39,834 bases of DNA from Oscillospiraceae bacterium (GCA_017502285.1 JAFVVH010000008.1:1-39834); one strand, 5' to 3'. Shown: positions 31,445 through 39,583, counted from the first letter of the stretch. Notes: generated by a model from the letters alone, not told the origin. Numbers and translations are program-made.

Positions 31445-31474
31445 TTGACAAATTCCGCATTTTCATGATATGGT
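31445..31474 (+). promoter_or_regulatory. Promoter of the riboswitch-fhs transcript
   Basis: TTGACA (31445-31450) and TATGGT (31469-31474) are 18 bp apart, with TG one base before the -10. It lies four bases after the hydrogenase stop. Confidence 0.75.
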
Positions 31475-31480
31475 AGCCAT

Positions 31481-31560
31481 GGTCATATGACTGACGGAAG
31501 TGGGTGGACCCACGGGGAGTGTGACCGGCGTAATGCCATGAATGCCGACCGTCTGGGCGC
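31481..31560 (+). ncRNA. ZTP riboswitch (pfl motif)
   Basis: The leader fits the ZTP/ZMP riboswitch. P1 pairs GGTCATA with TGTGACC, the P2 hairpin is GTGGGTGGACCCAC, the conserved GGGGAG follows, then CCGGC, and the 3' domain is CCGTCTGGGC. ZTP riboswitches sense 10-formyl-THF shortage through the purine intermediate ZMP/ZTP and usually turn on folate one-carbon genes such as fhs. The aptamer ends inside the terminator's 5' arm. Confidence 0.9.
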
Positions 31561-31590
31561 ACCAAGTATCTTGGTGCGCCCTTATTTTTT
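31555..31590 (+). terminator. Riboswitch-controlled terminator
   Basis: GGGCGCACCAAG (31555-31566) pairs perfectly with 31570-31581, followed by TTATTTTTT. Its 5' arm shares GGGC with the riboswitch 3' domain, so ligand binding should prevent it and let fhs be transcribed. Confidence 0.92.
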
Positions 31591-31614
31591 CTAATTCTAA
31601 GGAGGAATTGCCCT

Positions 31615-33282
31615 ATGATGACCGACATCGAAATCGCCCAGAGCACACAGATGCTGCCTATTGCCGCCGTTGCGGACAAGCTGGGTGTAAACGAGGAACA
31701 GATGGAGCTGTATGGCCGTTACAAGGCCAAGCTGGACATCACCGCCATGCGTGATATGCCCCGCAAGGGCAAGCTGATCCTGGTCACCGCCATCAACCCC
31801 ACCCCCGCCGGCGAGGGCAAAACCACCACCAGCGTGGGTCTGGCGGATGCCCTGTCCAAGCTGGGCAAAAAGGCCTGTCTTGCCCTGCGTGAGCCTTCTC
31901 TTGGCCCCGTGTTCGGCATCAAGGGCGGTGCCGCCGGCGGCGGCTGGGCTCAGGTCGTCCCCATGGAGGACATCAACCTGCACTTTACCGGTGATTTTCA
32001 CGCCATCGGCGCGGCCAACAACCTGCTGGCCGCCATGCTGGACAACCACATTCAGCAGGGCAACGAGCTGGGCATCGACGTTAAGCGCATCACCTGGAAG
32101 CGCTGCGTAGACATGAACGACCGCCAGCTGCGCAATATTATCAATGGTCTGGGTGGACGGATGCAGGGAGTACCCCGAGAGGACGGCTTTGATATCACCG
32201 TGGCCAGCGAGATCATGGCCGTTTTGTGTCTGGCTTCCGACCTGATGGATCTGAAGGAGCGGCTGGGCCGCATGGTGGTGGGCTATACCTTTGAGGACAA
32301 GCCTGTTCTGGCCCGCGACCTGAAGGCCGAGGGCGCAATGGCCGCTCTGCTCAAGGATGCCATCAAGCCCAACCTGGTCCAGACTCTGGAGCACACTCCC
32401 GCCCTGGTCCACGGCGGTCCTTTTGCCAACATTGCCCACGGCTGCAACTCCGTATCCGCCACCGACACCGCCTTGAAGTTGGCTGACTACGTGGTCACCG
32501 AGGCCGGATTCGGTGCCGATCTGGGTGCTGAGAAGTTCCTGGACATCAAGTGCCGTGCCGCCGGTCTGACCCCCGATGCCGTGGTCATCGTAGCCACCGT
32601 CCGCGCTCTGAAGTATAACGGCGGTGTGGCCAAGGCCGATCTGGGCGTGGAAAATCTGGCCGCTCTGGAGAAGGGCCTGCCCAACCTGCTCAAGCATGTG
32701 GAGAATATCACCAAGGTCTTTGGTTTGCCCGCAGTGGTGGCCATCAACCGTTTCGTGCAGGATACCGATGCCGAGCTGGCCCTCATCCGGGAAAAGTGCG
32801 CCGCCTACGGTGTCAATGTTGCCCTTTCCGAAGTGTGGGGCAAGGGCGGTGAAGGCGGTCTGGATCTGGGCCGCGAGGTACTGCGCATCATTGACGAGGA
32901 AAAGAGCAACTTCACCTTCTCCTATGGACTGGAGCAGGGCCTGAAGGAAAAGATCACCGCCATCGCTACCAAAATCTACGGTGCCGACGCAGTGGACTTC
33001 TCCGCCGCCGCCAGCAAGGAGATCGCCCGTCTGGAAGGACTGGGCTACGGCAATCTGCCCGTGTGCATGGCCAAGACCCAGTACTCCCTGTCTGACGATC
33101 CCACCAAACTGGGAGCCCCCAAAGGCTTTACTATCACCGTCAACAAGGTGAAGGTATCCGCCGGCGCCGGCTTCGTGGTGGCCCTGACCGGAGAGATCAT
33201 GACCATGCCCGGTCTGCCCAAGGTTCCTTCTGCTGAGAAGATCGACGTGGATGCCAATGGTAAGATCACCGGTCTGTTCTGA
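31615..33282 (+). CDS. fhs: Formate-tetrahydrofolate ligase
   Basis: This 555-residue enzyme makes 10-formyl-THF from formate, THF and ATP, for purines and for the methyl branch of one-carbon metabolism. The ATP loop is [18 protein letters not shown] (from about residue 63), followed by [36 protein letters not shown] and the terminal [15 protein letters not shown], all strongly conserved. GGAGG precedes the two ATGs (31615 and 31618); the second is equally possible. Expression should rise when ZTP builds up. Confidence 0.97.
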   Translation: MMTDIEIAQSTQMLPIAAVADKLGVNEEQMELYGRYKAKLDITAMRDMPRKGKLILVTAINPTPAGEGKTTTSVGLADALSKLGKKACLALREPSLGPVFGIKGGAAGGGWAQVVPMEDINLHFTGDFHAIGAANNLLAAMLDNHIQQGNELGIDVKRITWKRCVDMNDRQLRNIINGLGGRMQGVPREDGFDITVASEIMAVLCLASDLMDLKERLGRMVVGYTFEDKPVLARDLKAEGAMAALLKDAIKPNLVQTLEHTPALVHGGPFANIAHGCNSVSATDTALKLADYVVTEAGFGADLGAEKFLDIKCRAAGLTPDAVVIVATVRALKYNGGVAKADLGVENLAALEKGLPNLLKHVENITKVFGLPAVVAINRFVQDTDAELALIREKCAAYGVNVALSEVWGKGGEGGLDLGREVLRIIDEEKSNFTFSYGLEQGLKEKITAIATKIYGADAVDFSAAASKEIARLEGLGYGNLPVCMAKTQYSLSDDPTKLGAPKGFTITVNKVKVSAGAGFVVALTGEIMTMPGLPKVPSAEKIDVDANGKITGLF

Positions 33283-33294
33283 GCACAATTTGTT

Positions 33295-33327
33295 AAAAGC
33301 CGCTGTTCCAACGGAACAGCGGCTTTT
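33295..33327 (+). terminator. Terminator after fhs
   Basis: AAAAGCCGCTGTTCC (33295-33309) pairs perfectly with 33313-33327, whose last four bases are T. Confidence 0.88.
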
Positions 33328-33338
33328 AATTTACAAAT

Positions 33339-33373
33339 TTGACATGGACTTTTTTCCCAAATACGGGTACAAT
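33339..33373 (+). promoter_or_regulatory. Poorly spaced promoter elements before the rhomboid-like gene
   Basis: A perfect TTGACA (33339-33344) and TACAAT (33368-33373) are 23 bp apart, too far for ordinary sigma-A use. Either a regulator bends the spacer or the -35 is a different, weaker one. Confidence 0.35.
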
Positions 33374-33403
33374 ACAAAAAGACTGTGTCAAGGAGGCCTT
33401 TTT

Positions 33404-34270
33404 ATGAGCGCACTTTCCCGCTGGCTGAGCCGCTTTTCCTATAAGCATCCCAATTTCTCCATCCCGGGTCTGATGAAGTACATCGCCATGGGCAACGTGG
33501 CAGTCTGGCTTCTGACCATGCTCAGCAACGGCACCTTTTTGAATTTGGTCACCTTCATCCCCGAGCGCATCTTCCACGGCGAGGTATGGCGGCTTGTGAC
33601 CTTTGTGTTCGTGCCCATGGACTTCTCCCCCCTGTATTTCCTGCTGTCGGTGATCCTCTACTATTATCTGGGCACTCAGCTGGAAAACGTGTGGGGCAGT
33701 GCCCGGTTCACCGTGTACTATCTCTTTGGTGTGATCTTCACCGTACTGGGCGGCCTGTTGACCTTCCTGTCCCCCGCCCTGCGCGGCTTCGGCACGGTGA
33801 ATATGTATTATGTCAACCTCACGCTTTTGTTTGCCTTCGCCACCCTTTATCCCGACCTGCAGTTTCTGCTGTTCTATATCATCCCCATCAAGGCCAAGTG
33901 GCTGGCCTGGTTTGACGCGGCACTGTTCGCTTTTGACATCTTTTCCCGCATCAGCGCAGGACAGTTCCTGCTGGCTCTGCCCCCCGTACTGGCCGTCTTT
34001 AACTATCTGCTGTTCTTCTGGGACGATTTGATGGAAGCCGTTGGCCGTGGAAAGGCCGCCGCCAGACACCGCACCGTGGCCGCCCACCGCACCATCGACC
34101 TGAAAACTGCCCGCAAGCAGATGGAAAAGCAGGGCTATCTCCACAAGTGCTCCGTATGCGGCATCACCGACAAAGATAACCCCAACATGGAGTTCCGCTA
34201 CTGCTCCAAGTGCAACGGCTACTACTGCTACTGCGCGGAGCATATCAATTCTCACGTACACGTGCAATAA
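33404..34270 (+). CDS. Rhomboid-like pseudoprotease with C-terminal zinc ribbon
   Basis: The 288-residue protein has about six membrane helices with a rhomboid-like outline: GEVWRLVTFVFVPMDF near residue 60, then LGTQLENVWGSARFTVYYLF. The serine motif GxSG expected in helix 4 is missing; the place reads GTVNMYYVNLTLLFAFATLY, closer to the inactive rhomboid-like TMEM115/DUF1751 group. The last 40 residues carry six cysteines (249, 252, 267, 270, 275, 277) and histidines, a zinc-binding tail on the cytoplasmic side. So it is probably a membrane-bound binding or chaperone protein, not a protease. AGGAGG lies seven bases before the ATG. Confidence 0.8.
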   Translation: MSALSRWLSRFSYKHPNFSIPGLMKYIAMGNVAVWLLTMLSNGTFLNLVTFIPERIFHGEVWRLVTFVFVPMDFSPLYFLLSVILYYYLGTQLENVWGSARFTVYYLFGVIFTVLGGLLTFLSPALRGFGTVNMYYVNLTLLFAFATLYPDLQFLLFYIIPIKAKWLAWFDAALFAFDIFSRISAGQFLLALPPVLAVFNYLLFFWDDLMEAVGRGKAAARHRTVAAHRTIDLKTARKQMEKQGYLHKCSVCGITDKDNPNMEFRYCSKCNGYYCYCAEHINSHVHVQ

Positions 34271-34273
34271 ACA

Positions 34274-34306
34274 AACGGCCTGCGGCTATACCGCAGGCCG
34301 TTTTCT
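34274..34306. terminator. Bidirectional terminator between rhomboid-like gene and yeiH
   Basis: AACGGCCTGCGG and its complement (34274-34285 with 34291-34302) surround CTATA; TTTTCTT follows. The minus strand has TTTGTTT. Confidence 0.88.
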
Positions 34307-34313
34307 TGAATTT

Positions 34314-35336
34314 TTACACCAATCCAATGGCCATTTCCACCAGCAGGGCCACAATGACCACCAGGGCAGAAATGATAAACCCGTGGACCATTGGGCGAAT
34401 TCCCGACTTTTTCATGCTGGAAAAGGATGTATTCAGGCCAATGGCGGCCAGGGCACACACCATCAGGAATTTGCTGAGCGTTTTGGTCTGGGCCACCACA
34501 CCCGCAGGAATTGCAAATATGCTGGCCACCACAGACATGGCCAAAAAGCCCAGAATAAACCACGGGAAAATCTTTTTAATGCTGAATTTTGCCTTCAACC
34601 CGTCCCCCGTCCGTCCTGCCGCGGCGGCTTCCTTCTTCTTCAGCCGCAGCTGGATCAGAGCAAAGACGATCACGGTGGGGATGATGGACAGAGTGCGAGT
34701 CAGCTTCACCATGGTGGAGTAATCTCCGGCAGCCTCGGAAAAGGCATAGCCGGTGGCCACCACGGAGGAGGTGTCGTTTACCGCCGTGCCCGCCCAGATA
34801 CCGAAGGCCTCGTCTGTCATGCCCAGTGCCCGACCCATAATGGGAAAGAGCACGATCATTGCCATGTCGAAGAGGAATGTGGCCGAAATGGCATAGGCCA
34901 CATCGCTGTCCTCCGCATCAATGGTTGGGGCTATGGCAGCGATGGCGGAACCGCCGCAAATACCCGTTCCGGCGGAAATCAGGTTGGACAGCTTCCAGTT
35001 CAGTCCCAGGGCCTTCCCGATAAAGTAGCCGCCGCCAAAGCAGGTAGCCAGCGTGAAGATCATCACCAACAGGGACATCTTGCCCACCTGCAGGATGGTG
35101 GTAATGTTCAGGGACAGGCCCAGCAGGATAATAGCAAACTTCAGCACCTTTTTGGAGGCAAACTTCAGTCCGGGGGACAAAAGCTTTGCTTCACCCAAAA
35201 AATAGTTGATGAACATGCCAAGGAACATGGCAATAACCGCTCCGCCGATCAGGTGGACAGGAAGCAGGTTTTCGATCCATGTGGCGGCAAATGCGATCAT
35301 TACGGACAAGAGCAGTCCGGGCAACAGCTTTGTCAT
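34314..35336 (-). CDS. yeiH: YeiH family (UPF0324) membrane transporter
   Basis: The 340-residue protein has about ten helices and the YeiH/UPF0324 (Cons_hypoth698) pattern: IGGAVIAMFLGMFIN near the start, SAGTGICGGSAIAAIAPTI in the middle, and GTAVNDTSSVVATGYAFS. Family members are described as putative sulfate or sulfonate exporters, with weak direct proof. It starts 17 bases after the end of prfC on the same strand, so the two are probably co-transcribed. GAGAGGAG precedes the ATG at a rather long distance. Confidence 0.9.
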   Translation of the reverse strand: MTKLLPGLLLSVMIAFAATWIENLLPVHLIGGAVIAMFLGMFINYFLGEAKLLSPGLKFASKKVLKFAIILLGLSLNITTILQVGKMSLLVMIFTLATCFGGGYFIGKALGLNWKLSNLISAGTGICGGSAIAAIAPTIDAEDSDVAYAISATFLFDMAMIVLFPIMGRALGMTDEAFGIWAGTAVNDTSSVVATGYAFSEAAGDYSTMVKLTRTLSIIPTVIVFALIQLRLKKKEAAAAGRTGDGLKAKFSIKKIFPWFILGFLAMSVVASIFAIPAGVVAQTKTLSKFLMVCALAAIGLNTSFSSMKKSGIRPMVHGFIISALVVIVALLVEMAIGLV

Positions 35337-35353
35337 CTTTGTCTATACTCCTC

Positions 35354-36961
35354 TCAGAATTTCGCCCCGCCGAACTCGGCAAGGACAAGACCCTTATTGC
35401 GTTCGGTGACCCACTGGATAGACCACTGAGAGGCAAACAGGATGAGCTGGTTGCCCTTATAGTCCTCCACCAGCTTGGCATCGGCGGGCAGGAGCAGGTC
35501 CTCCTCCTTCAGGGGCTGGGCATTCTCGTCCTCACGAACTACCCAGCGCAGGTACTCATAGGGCAGACCCTCTTTATACAGCTCCACGTTATACTCACTG
35601 CGCAGGCGGTACTCCAGCACGTCAAACTGCAGAGTGCCCACCACGCCCACAATGACCTCCTCCATACCGGTATAGGGGGTCTTGAATATTTGGATGGCGC
35701 CTTCCTGAGCGATCTGCTCCACACCTTTCAGGAACTGCTTGCGCTTCATGGTGTCAATGGAACGGATACGTTGGAAGTGTTCCGGCGCAAAGGTGGGGAT
35801 GGGATCGAACTGGAACTTCTTGCTGGGGGCGCACAGGGTATCGCCGATAGAGAAGATGCCCGGGTCAAACACACCGATGATGTCGCCTGCATAGGCCTCC
35901 TCAATGATCTCGCGCTCGGCGGCCATAAGCTGTTGAGGCCGGGACAGGCGCATCTTCTTTCCGCCCTGCATGTGATAGACCTCTTTTTCCGCATCGAAGC
36001 GGCCGGACACCACGCGCATGAAGGCAATGCGGTCCCGGTGGGCCTTGTTCATGTTGGCCTGAATTTTGAACACGAAGGCAGAAAAATCCTCGTCAAAGCA
36101 GTCGATCACCTGCTCCCCAGCCTTGCGAGGCAAAGGCGCGGTGGTCATGCGCAGGAATTCCTCAAGAAACGGCTCCACACCAAAGTTGGTCAGCGCCGAG
36201 CCGAAGAACACCGGAGACAGCTTGCCGTGACGCACCCGCTCCATGTCGAAGTCGCAGGAAGCGCCGTCCAGCAGTTCGATCTCGTCCACCAGCTGGCTGT
36301 GCTTGGACTGACCGATCAGCTCGGCAAGGGCAGGGTCGTCCACTTCGATTTGGGTGGCGGTGGCCGCCTTGGCATTGGTGTTGGAGGTAAAGTGGATGAC
36401 CTTTCGGTTCTGGCGGTCATACACACCCTTAAACTCCTTGCCGCACCCGATGGGCCAGTTCATGGCATAGGTATCGATACCCAGTTCCTTCTCCAGCTCC
36501 TCACACAGCTCAAAGGGGTCCCGGGTCTCCCGGTCCATCTTGTTGATAAAGGTAAAGATGGGAATATCCCGCATGGCGCAGACCTTGAACAGCTTCCGGG
36601 TCTGGGCCTCCACGCCCTTGGCCGCATCGATGACCATGACGGCGCTGTCTGCCGCCATCAGGGTACGGTAGGTATCCTCGGAGAAGTCCTGATGTCCGGG
36701 TGTATCCAGAATATTGATACAAAATCCCTCGTACTGGAACTGCATCACGGAGGAGGTAACGGAAATGCCGCGCTGTTTCTCGATCTCCATCCAGTCGGAG
36801 GTGGCCGCGCGGGTATTCTTTTTACCCTTGACCTGACCGGCTTGGGCAATGGCTCCGCCGTACAGCAGGAACTTCTCCGTCAGGGTCGTTTTACCGGCAT
36901 CGGGGTGAGAAATAATAGCAAACGTACGTCGACGCTTGATCTCAGCTTCATACTGTGACAA
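35354..36961 (-). CDS. prfC: Peptide chain release factor 3
   Basis: RF3 is the GTPase that removes RF1 and RF2 from the ribosome after peptide release. The 535-residue chain has the G1 motif SHPDAGKTTLTEK near residue 18, the RF3-type segment SDWMEIEKQRGISVTSSVMQ, DTPGHQDFSEDTYRTL and NKMDRETRDP. Domain II/III parts include FFGSALTNFGVEPFLEEFL. The start is TTG, with GGGAG ten bases upstream. The protein is full length. B. subtilis lacks RF3, but many clostridia have it. Confidence 0.96.
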   Translation of the reverse strand: MSQYEAEIKRRRTFAIISHPDAGKTTLTEKFLLYGGAIAQAGQVKGKKNTRAATSDWMEIEKQRGISVTSSVMQFQYEGFCINILDTPGHQDFSEDTYRTLMAADSAVMVIDAAKGVEAQTRKLFKVCAMRDIPIFTFINKMDRETRDPFELCEELEKELGIDTYAMNWPIGCGKEFKGVYDRQNRKVIHFTSNTNAKAATATQIEVDDPALAELIGQSKHSQLVDEIELLDGASCDFDMERVRHGKLSPVFFGSALTNFGVEPFLEEFLRMTTAPLPRKAGEQVIDCFDEDFSAFVFKIQANMNKAHRDRIAFMRVVSGRFDAEKEVYHMQGGKKMRLSRPQQLMAAEREIIEEAYAGDIIGVFDPGIFSIGDTLCAPSKKFQFDPIPTFAPEHFQRIRSIDTMKRKQFLKGVEQIAQEGAIQIFKTPYTGMEEVIVGVVGTLQFDVLEYRLRSEYNVELYKEGLPYEYLRWVVREDENAQPLKEEDLLLPADAKLVEDYKGNQLILFASQWSIQWVTERNKGLVLAEFGGAKF

Positions 36962-36995
36962 AGGGCTTCAACTCCCATTTATGTTTTAACGAAGT

Positions 36996-37025
36996 ATTTT
37001 ACCATATCCTTCCCCCTATTCGCAA
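36996..37025 (-). promoter_or_regulatory. Promoter of prfC-yeiH
   Basis: On the minus strand TTGCGA (37025-37020) and TAAAAT (37001-36996) are 18 bp apart, about 35 bases before the start codon. Confidence 0.65.
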
Positions 37026-37095
37026 GAGCGCAGTCCCCATCCGGTAAATTTTTATAAAAAAGATTGTAATTTCTGCCCTCATCGTGTAAACTGGA

Positions 37096-37101
37096 TATAA
37101 T
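37096..37101 (+). promoter_or_regulatory. -10 element of the small membrane-protein gene
   Basis: A perfect TATAAT lies 24 bases before the ATG; the hexamer 17 bp upstream (CTGCCC) is a poor -35. Confidence 0.45.
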
Positions 37102-37125
37102 GAATCCAAAGGGAGGCTATACAAC

Positions 37126-37305
37126 ATGAAAGTTGCCCGTTTTGTATTGAAAGTAGTGGCGCTGTCCCTGACCGCCGCCGCCGTGATCTGCGCCATCATC
37201 GCCTACTGGGACAAAATCGTAGACGTGACTTTGGCCCTTTGCGGCAAGGTAAAGGAGAAAAAGGCCTGCATCTGCAAGTCCGAATACGACGATTACGTGG
37301 AATGA
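37126..37305 (+). CDS. 59-residue single-pass membrane protein
   Basis: This small gene encodes a basic start (MKVARFVLKVV), one membrane helix (ALSLTAAAVICAIIAYW, about 12-29) and a soluble tail with CGKVKEKKACICKSEYDDY. The tail holds three cysteines and an acidic end. A clear GGGAGG lies nine bases before the ATG, TATAAT lies just upstream of that, and a terminator follows directly, so it is a complete transcription unit. I do not recognise a family. The cysteines could bind metal or form a disulfide, depending on which side the tail lies. Confidence 0.75.
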   Translation: MKVARFVLKVVALSLTAAAVICAIIAYWDKIVDVTLALCGKVKEKKACICKSEYDDYVE

Positions 37306-37310
37306 GCAAA

Positions 37311-37341
37311 AACACCGCTGATTTTATCAGCGGTGTTTTTT
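37311..37341. terminator. Bidirectional terminator after the small membrane-protein gene
   Basis: AACACCGCTGAT (37311-37322) pairs perfectly with 37326-37337 around TTT and is followed by T. The minus strand has TTTTTGC, so it also serves the convergent permease-like gene. Confidence 0.88.
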
Positions 37342-37859
37342 CAACCCTTGCGATACCAACGCAGGCTGTCCGTATCCCCCGTTTCGCGAAGCAACGCAAT
37401 GGTATATACGCTGTCCGCCGCCAGCACTAACATCACCGATGGGACAAGAGCAGGTGGAATATGGGCTGTCAGCACTGCCACCCATGGATGCACCCTGTGC
37501 ACCAGCAAGGCGGCCAACACCCCCCAGAACATGGAAAACAGCGGACACACCCGCCCCCGGATGTGCACCCGCATGTGAGAGTAATCCCAAAAAGCCACCC
37601 CCGCCACCTTTTCATAGAACACCCCCATCAGGTACTCCACCCCGGTGGCTGCAAGACCGCCCAGCAGGATCAGTCCCAGCCCACGAGTCCATTGCGACAC
37701 AAACAGAATAGCCAGCGCCCCGAAGCCATATACCGGACACAGAGGCAAAAGTGCAAAGCACTTGCGATCCCGCTTTTGCGCCCCGACCAGTCGTGCAAAG
37801 GCCACCTCCAGCAAAAAGCCCAGAAAGCTGTAGATCATAAAATACCAGAACAGTTCCAT
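37341..37859 (-). CDS. Putative ABC transporter permease, CmpB type
   Basis: The 172-residue membrane protein (about four or five helices) fits the ABC_trans_CmpB family (putative ABC transporter type IV). It begins MELFWYFMIYSFLGFLLEVA, contains FALLPLCPVYGFGALAI and GVEYLMGVFYEKVAG, and then FWDYSHMRVHIRGRVCPLFS, the conserved WDYS...GR core. No ATPase gene is nearby, and the transport role of this family is unproven. GGGAGG precedes the ATG at 37859; the long upstream extension of the open frame runs into the pyrB promoter and is not coding. Confidence 0.87.
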   Translation of the reverse strand: MELFWYFMIYSFLGFLLEVAFARLVGAQKRDRKCFALLPLCPVYGFGALAILFVSQWTRGLGLILLGGLAATGVEYLMGVFYEKVAGVAFWDYSHMRVHIRGRVCPLFSMFWGVLAALLVHRVHPWVAVLTAHIPPALVPSVMLVLAADSVYTIALLRETGDTDSLRWYRKG

Positions 37860-37921
37860 GGCAAACCTCCCGAAATAGTTTGGCCTGCCATAAAAAAAGC
37901 ATGCAGAAAAACAATCACACC

Positions 37922-37950
37922 TTGCACGACCAAACGCATTGTGGTAAAAT
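37922..37950 (+). promoter_or_regulatory. Promoter of pyrB
   Basis: TTGCAC (37922-37927) and TAAAAT (37945-37950) are spaced by 17 bp. The leader is about 30 bases, with no PyrR-type attenuator visible. Confidence 0.7.
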
Positions 37951-37986
37951 ATCTGGAAAAACATCACTGTGGATAGGAGCGAGATT

Positions 37987-39048
37987 ATGCGGCATCTGAT
38001 CGATTTCGCAGACATGACGCGGGAAGAATGGGACGAACTGTACCAGCGCGCCAGCCGGATCATGGACGACCCCGACAAGTTCTTGGATGTGTGCCACGGC
38101 AAGGTTGCCTGCAACCTGTTTTACGAGCCGTCCACCCGCACTAATTTCTCTTTCCAGACCGCCATGATGCGGCTGGGCGGCAAGGTGTTCGGCTTCGCCG
38201 ACCCCAACTCCTCCTCCGTGGCCAAGGGCGAAACGCTGAAGGACACCGTAAAGATGGTGTCCGGCTATGCCGACGTCATCGTCATGCGCACCCCTTGGGA
38301 GGGTTCTGCCAAGGCCGCTTCTCTGTACTCCCACGTGCCGGTGGTCAATGCCGGTGACGGCGGACACATGCACCCCACCCAGACTATGGCCGACCTGACC
38401 ACCATTACCCGCCTTCACGGCGGTGTGGATGGGCTGTCCATCGGCCTGTGCGGTGACCTGAAAAATGGCCGCACTGTCCACTCCCTCATTAAGGCTATGG
38501 CCAAGTTCAAGGATGTAGCATTCTTCCTCATCTCTCCCCGGGAACTGGCCGTTCCCGAATATGTGCGCACCTTCATGCAGGAGCATAATATGCGGTTCAC
38601 CGAGGTCACCGGACTGGAGGCCGTTATTCCCCAGCTGGACGTGCTGTATATGACCCGCATCCAGCGCGAGCGCTTCGTTGACCCGCTGGAGTACGAACGC
38701 AACAAGGGCATCTATGTCCTCACCCGCCGCAAGCTGGACCGGGCTAAGCCCGACATGCTGGTGATGCACCCCCTGCCTCGTGTGGACGAGATCACCGTGG
38801 ACGTGGATGACGACCCCCGGGCGGCCTATTTCCAGCAGGCCCGCTACGGCATGTTTGCCCGAATGGCCCTGCTGGCCGACCTTGCCAACCAGCCCCGGGT
38901 GGAGCAGACCGACGTGGTGGAGATCGGCACAAAGCCTGTGTGCTCCAACCCCAACTGCATCACCCAGACCCAGCACTATCTGCCCCCGCTGGTCAAGAAA
39001 AACAGCGGCAAGGACTGCTGTGCCTTCTGCGACGCGGAACTGAAATAA
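37987..39048 (+). CDS. pyrB: Aspartate carbamoyltransferase with fused PyrI-like zinc domain
   Basis: The first 310 of 353 residues are the catalytic chain of aspartate carbamoyltransferase, the second step of pyrimidine synthesis. They contain FYEPSTRTNFSF (carbamoyl-phosphate loop, 45-56), the SSSVAKGETLKDT loop, HMHPTQTMADL, and HPLPRVDEI at 261. The C-terminus adds CSNPNC (319-324), a 20-residue spacer and CAFC (345-348). This is the C-x4-C...C-x2-C zinc site of the regulatory chain PyrI, where CPNPNC is typical, but the nucleotide-binding domain of PyrI is absent. The fused ribbon could hold catalytic trimers together. ATG 37987 with AGGAGC is preferred over GTG 37969. Confidence 0.93.
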   Translation: MRHLIDFADMTREEWDELYQRASRIMDDPDKFLDVCHGKVACNLFYEPSTRTNFSFQTAMMRLGGKVFGFADPNSSSVAKGETLKDTVKMVSGYADVIVMRTPWEGSAKAASLYSHVPVVNAGDGGHMHPTQTMADLTTITRLHGGVDGLSIGLCGDLKNGRTVHSLIKAMAKFKDVAFFLISPRELAVPEYVRTFMQEHNMRFTEVTGLEAVIPQLDVLYMTRIQRERFVDPLEYERNKGIYVLTRRKLDRAKPDMLVMHPLPRVDEITVDVDDDPRAAYFQQARYGMFARMALLADLANQPRVEQTDVVEIGTKPVCSNPNCITQTQHYLPPLVKKNSGKDCCAFCDAELK

Positions 39049-39052
39049 GAAC

Positions 39053-39088
39053 AAAAAACGGCTGTGTCGGTTGACACAGCCGTTTTTT
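39053..39088. terminator. Bidirectional terminator after pyrB
   Basis: AAACGGCTGTGTC and its complement surround GGTT, with A6 before and T7 after. It ends pyrB and the convergent glyoxalase-like gene. Confidence 0.92.
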
Positions 39089-39462
39089 TACCGTTTTGCG
39101 GGAATGATCTCGATCCAGTAACCGTCCGGATCGCTGATGAAGTAGATGCCCATGGCCTTGTTCTCATAACAGATACAGCCCATCTGTTCATGGAGGGCAT
39201 GAGCCGCATCCATATCATCCACAATAAAGGCCAGATGGATCTCGTTATCACCCAGATTATAGGGACGATCCCAATCCCGAAGCCAGGTCAGCTCCAGCTG
39301 ATGGGTGCTTCCCGCCTTGTCACCGAGAAAGACCAGCACAAAACTGCCGTCGGGCGCTTCCTTGCGGCGCACCGGCTCCAGTTCCAGCGCCTGCTTATAA
39401 AAGGCCAGAGACTTGTCAAGATCACGAACATTGAAATTGTTATGGGCAAAGGAAAAGGTCAT
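39088..39462 (-). CDS. Glyoxalase I-like VOC protein
   Basis: This 124-residue protein has the vicinal oxygen chelate fold of lactoylglutathione lyase. The start is FSFAHNNFNVRDLDKSLAFY, with a first metal ligand at His7 or near it. Glutamate follows in HQLELTWLRDWD, histidine in EIHLAFIVDDMD, and glutamate in DPDGYWIEIIP. With these four ligands and the overall size it is close to glyoxalase I, which detoxifies methylglyoxal, though substrate use is not proven. AAGGAGG lies eight bases before the ATG. Confidence 0.9.
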   Translation of the reverse strand: MTFSFAHNNFNVRDLDKSLAFYKQALELEPVRRKEAPDGSFVLVFLGDKAGSTHQLELTWLRDWDRPYNLGDNEIHLAFIVDDMDAAHALHEQMGCICYENKAMGIYFISDPDGYWIEIIPAKR

Positions 39463-39494
39463 AAAAAACAGCCTCCTTATGTCATGGTACATTC

Positions 39495-39523
39495 AGTATA
39501 GCAGGTCAGTTCGCCCATGGCAA
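39495..39523 (-). promoter_or_regulatory. Promoter of the glyoxalase-like gene
   Basis: On the minus strand TTGCCA (39523-39518) and TATACT (39500-39495) are 17 bp apart. Confidence 0.7.
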
Positions 39524-39554
39524 GAAAAACGCACCCTTCCCGCGAAAAACATGC

Positions 39555-39583
39555 TTGACAAAGGTCTTTGCGTGTGCTATTAT
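39555..39583 (+). promoter_or_regulatory. Promoter of the tRNA-Gly/tRNA-Arg unit
   Basis: TTGACA (39555-39560) and TATTAT (39578-39583) are spaced by 17 bp, about 30 bases before tRNA-Gly. Confidence 0.88.

Noticed and set aside
31597-33288. A 563-residue minus-strand frame opposite fhs
   Set aside because: It is an antisense shadow of the conserved ligase gene and extends into the riboswitch region.
35279-36958. A 559-residue plus-strand frame opposite prfC
   Set aside because: It is antisense to a full RF3 gene and shows no recognisable motif.
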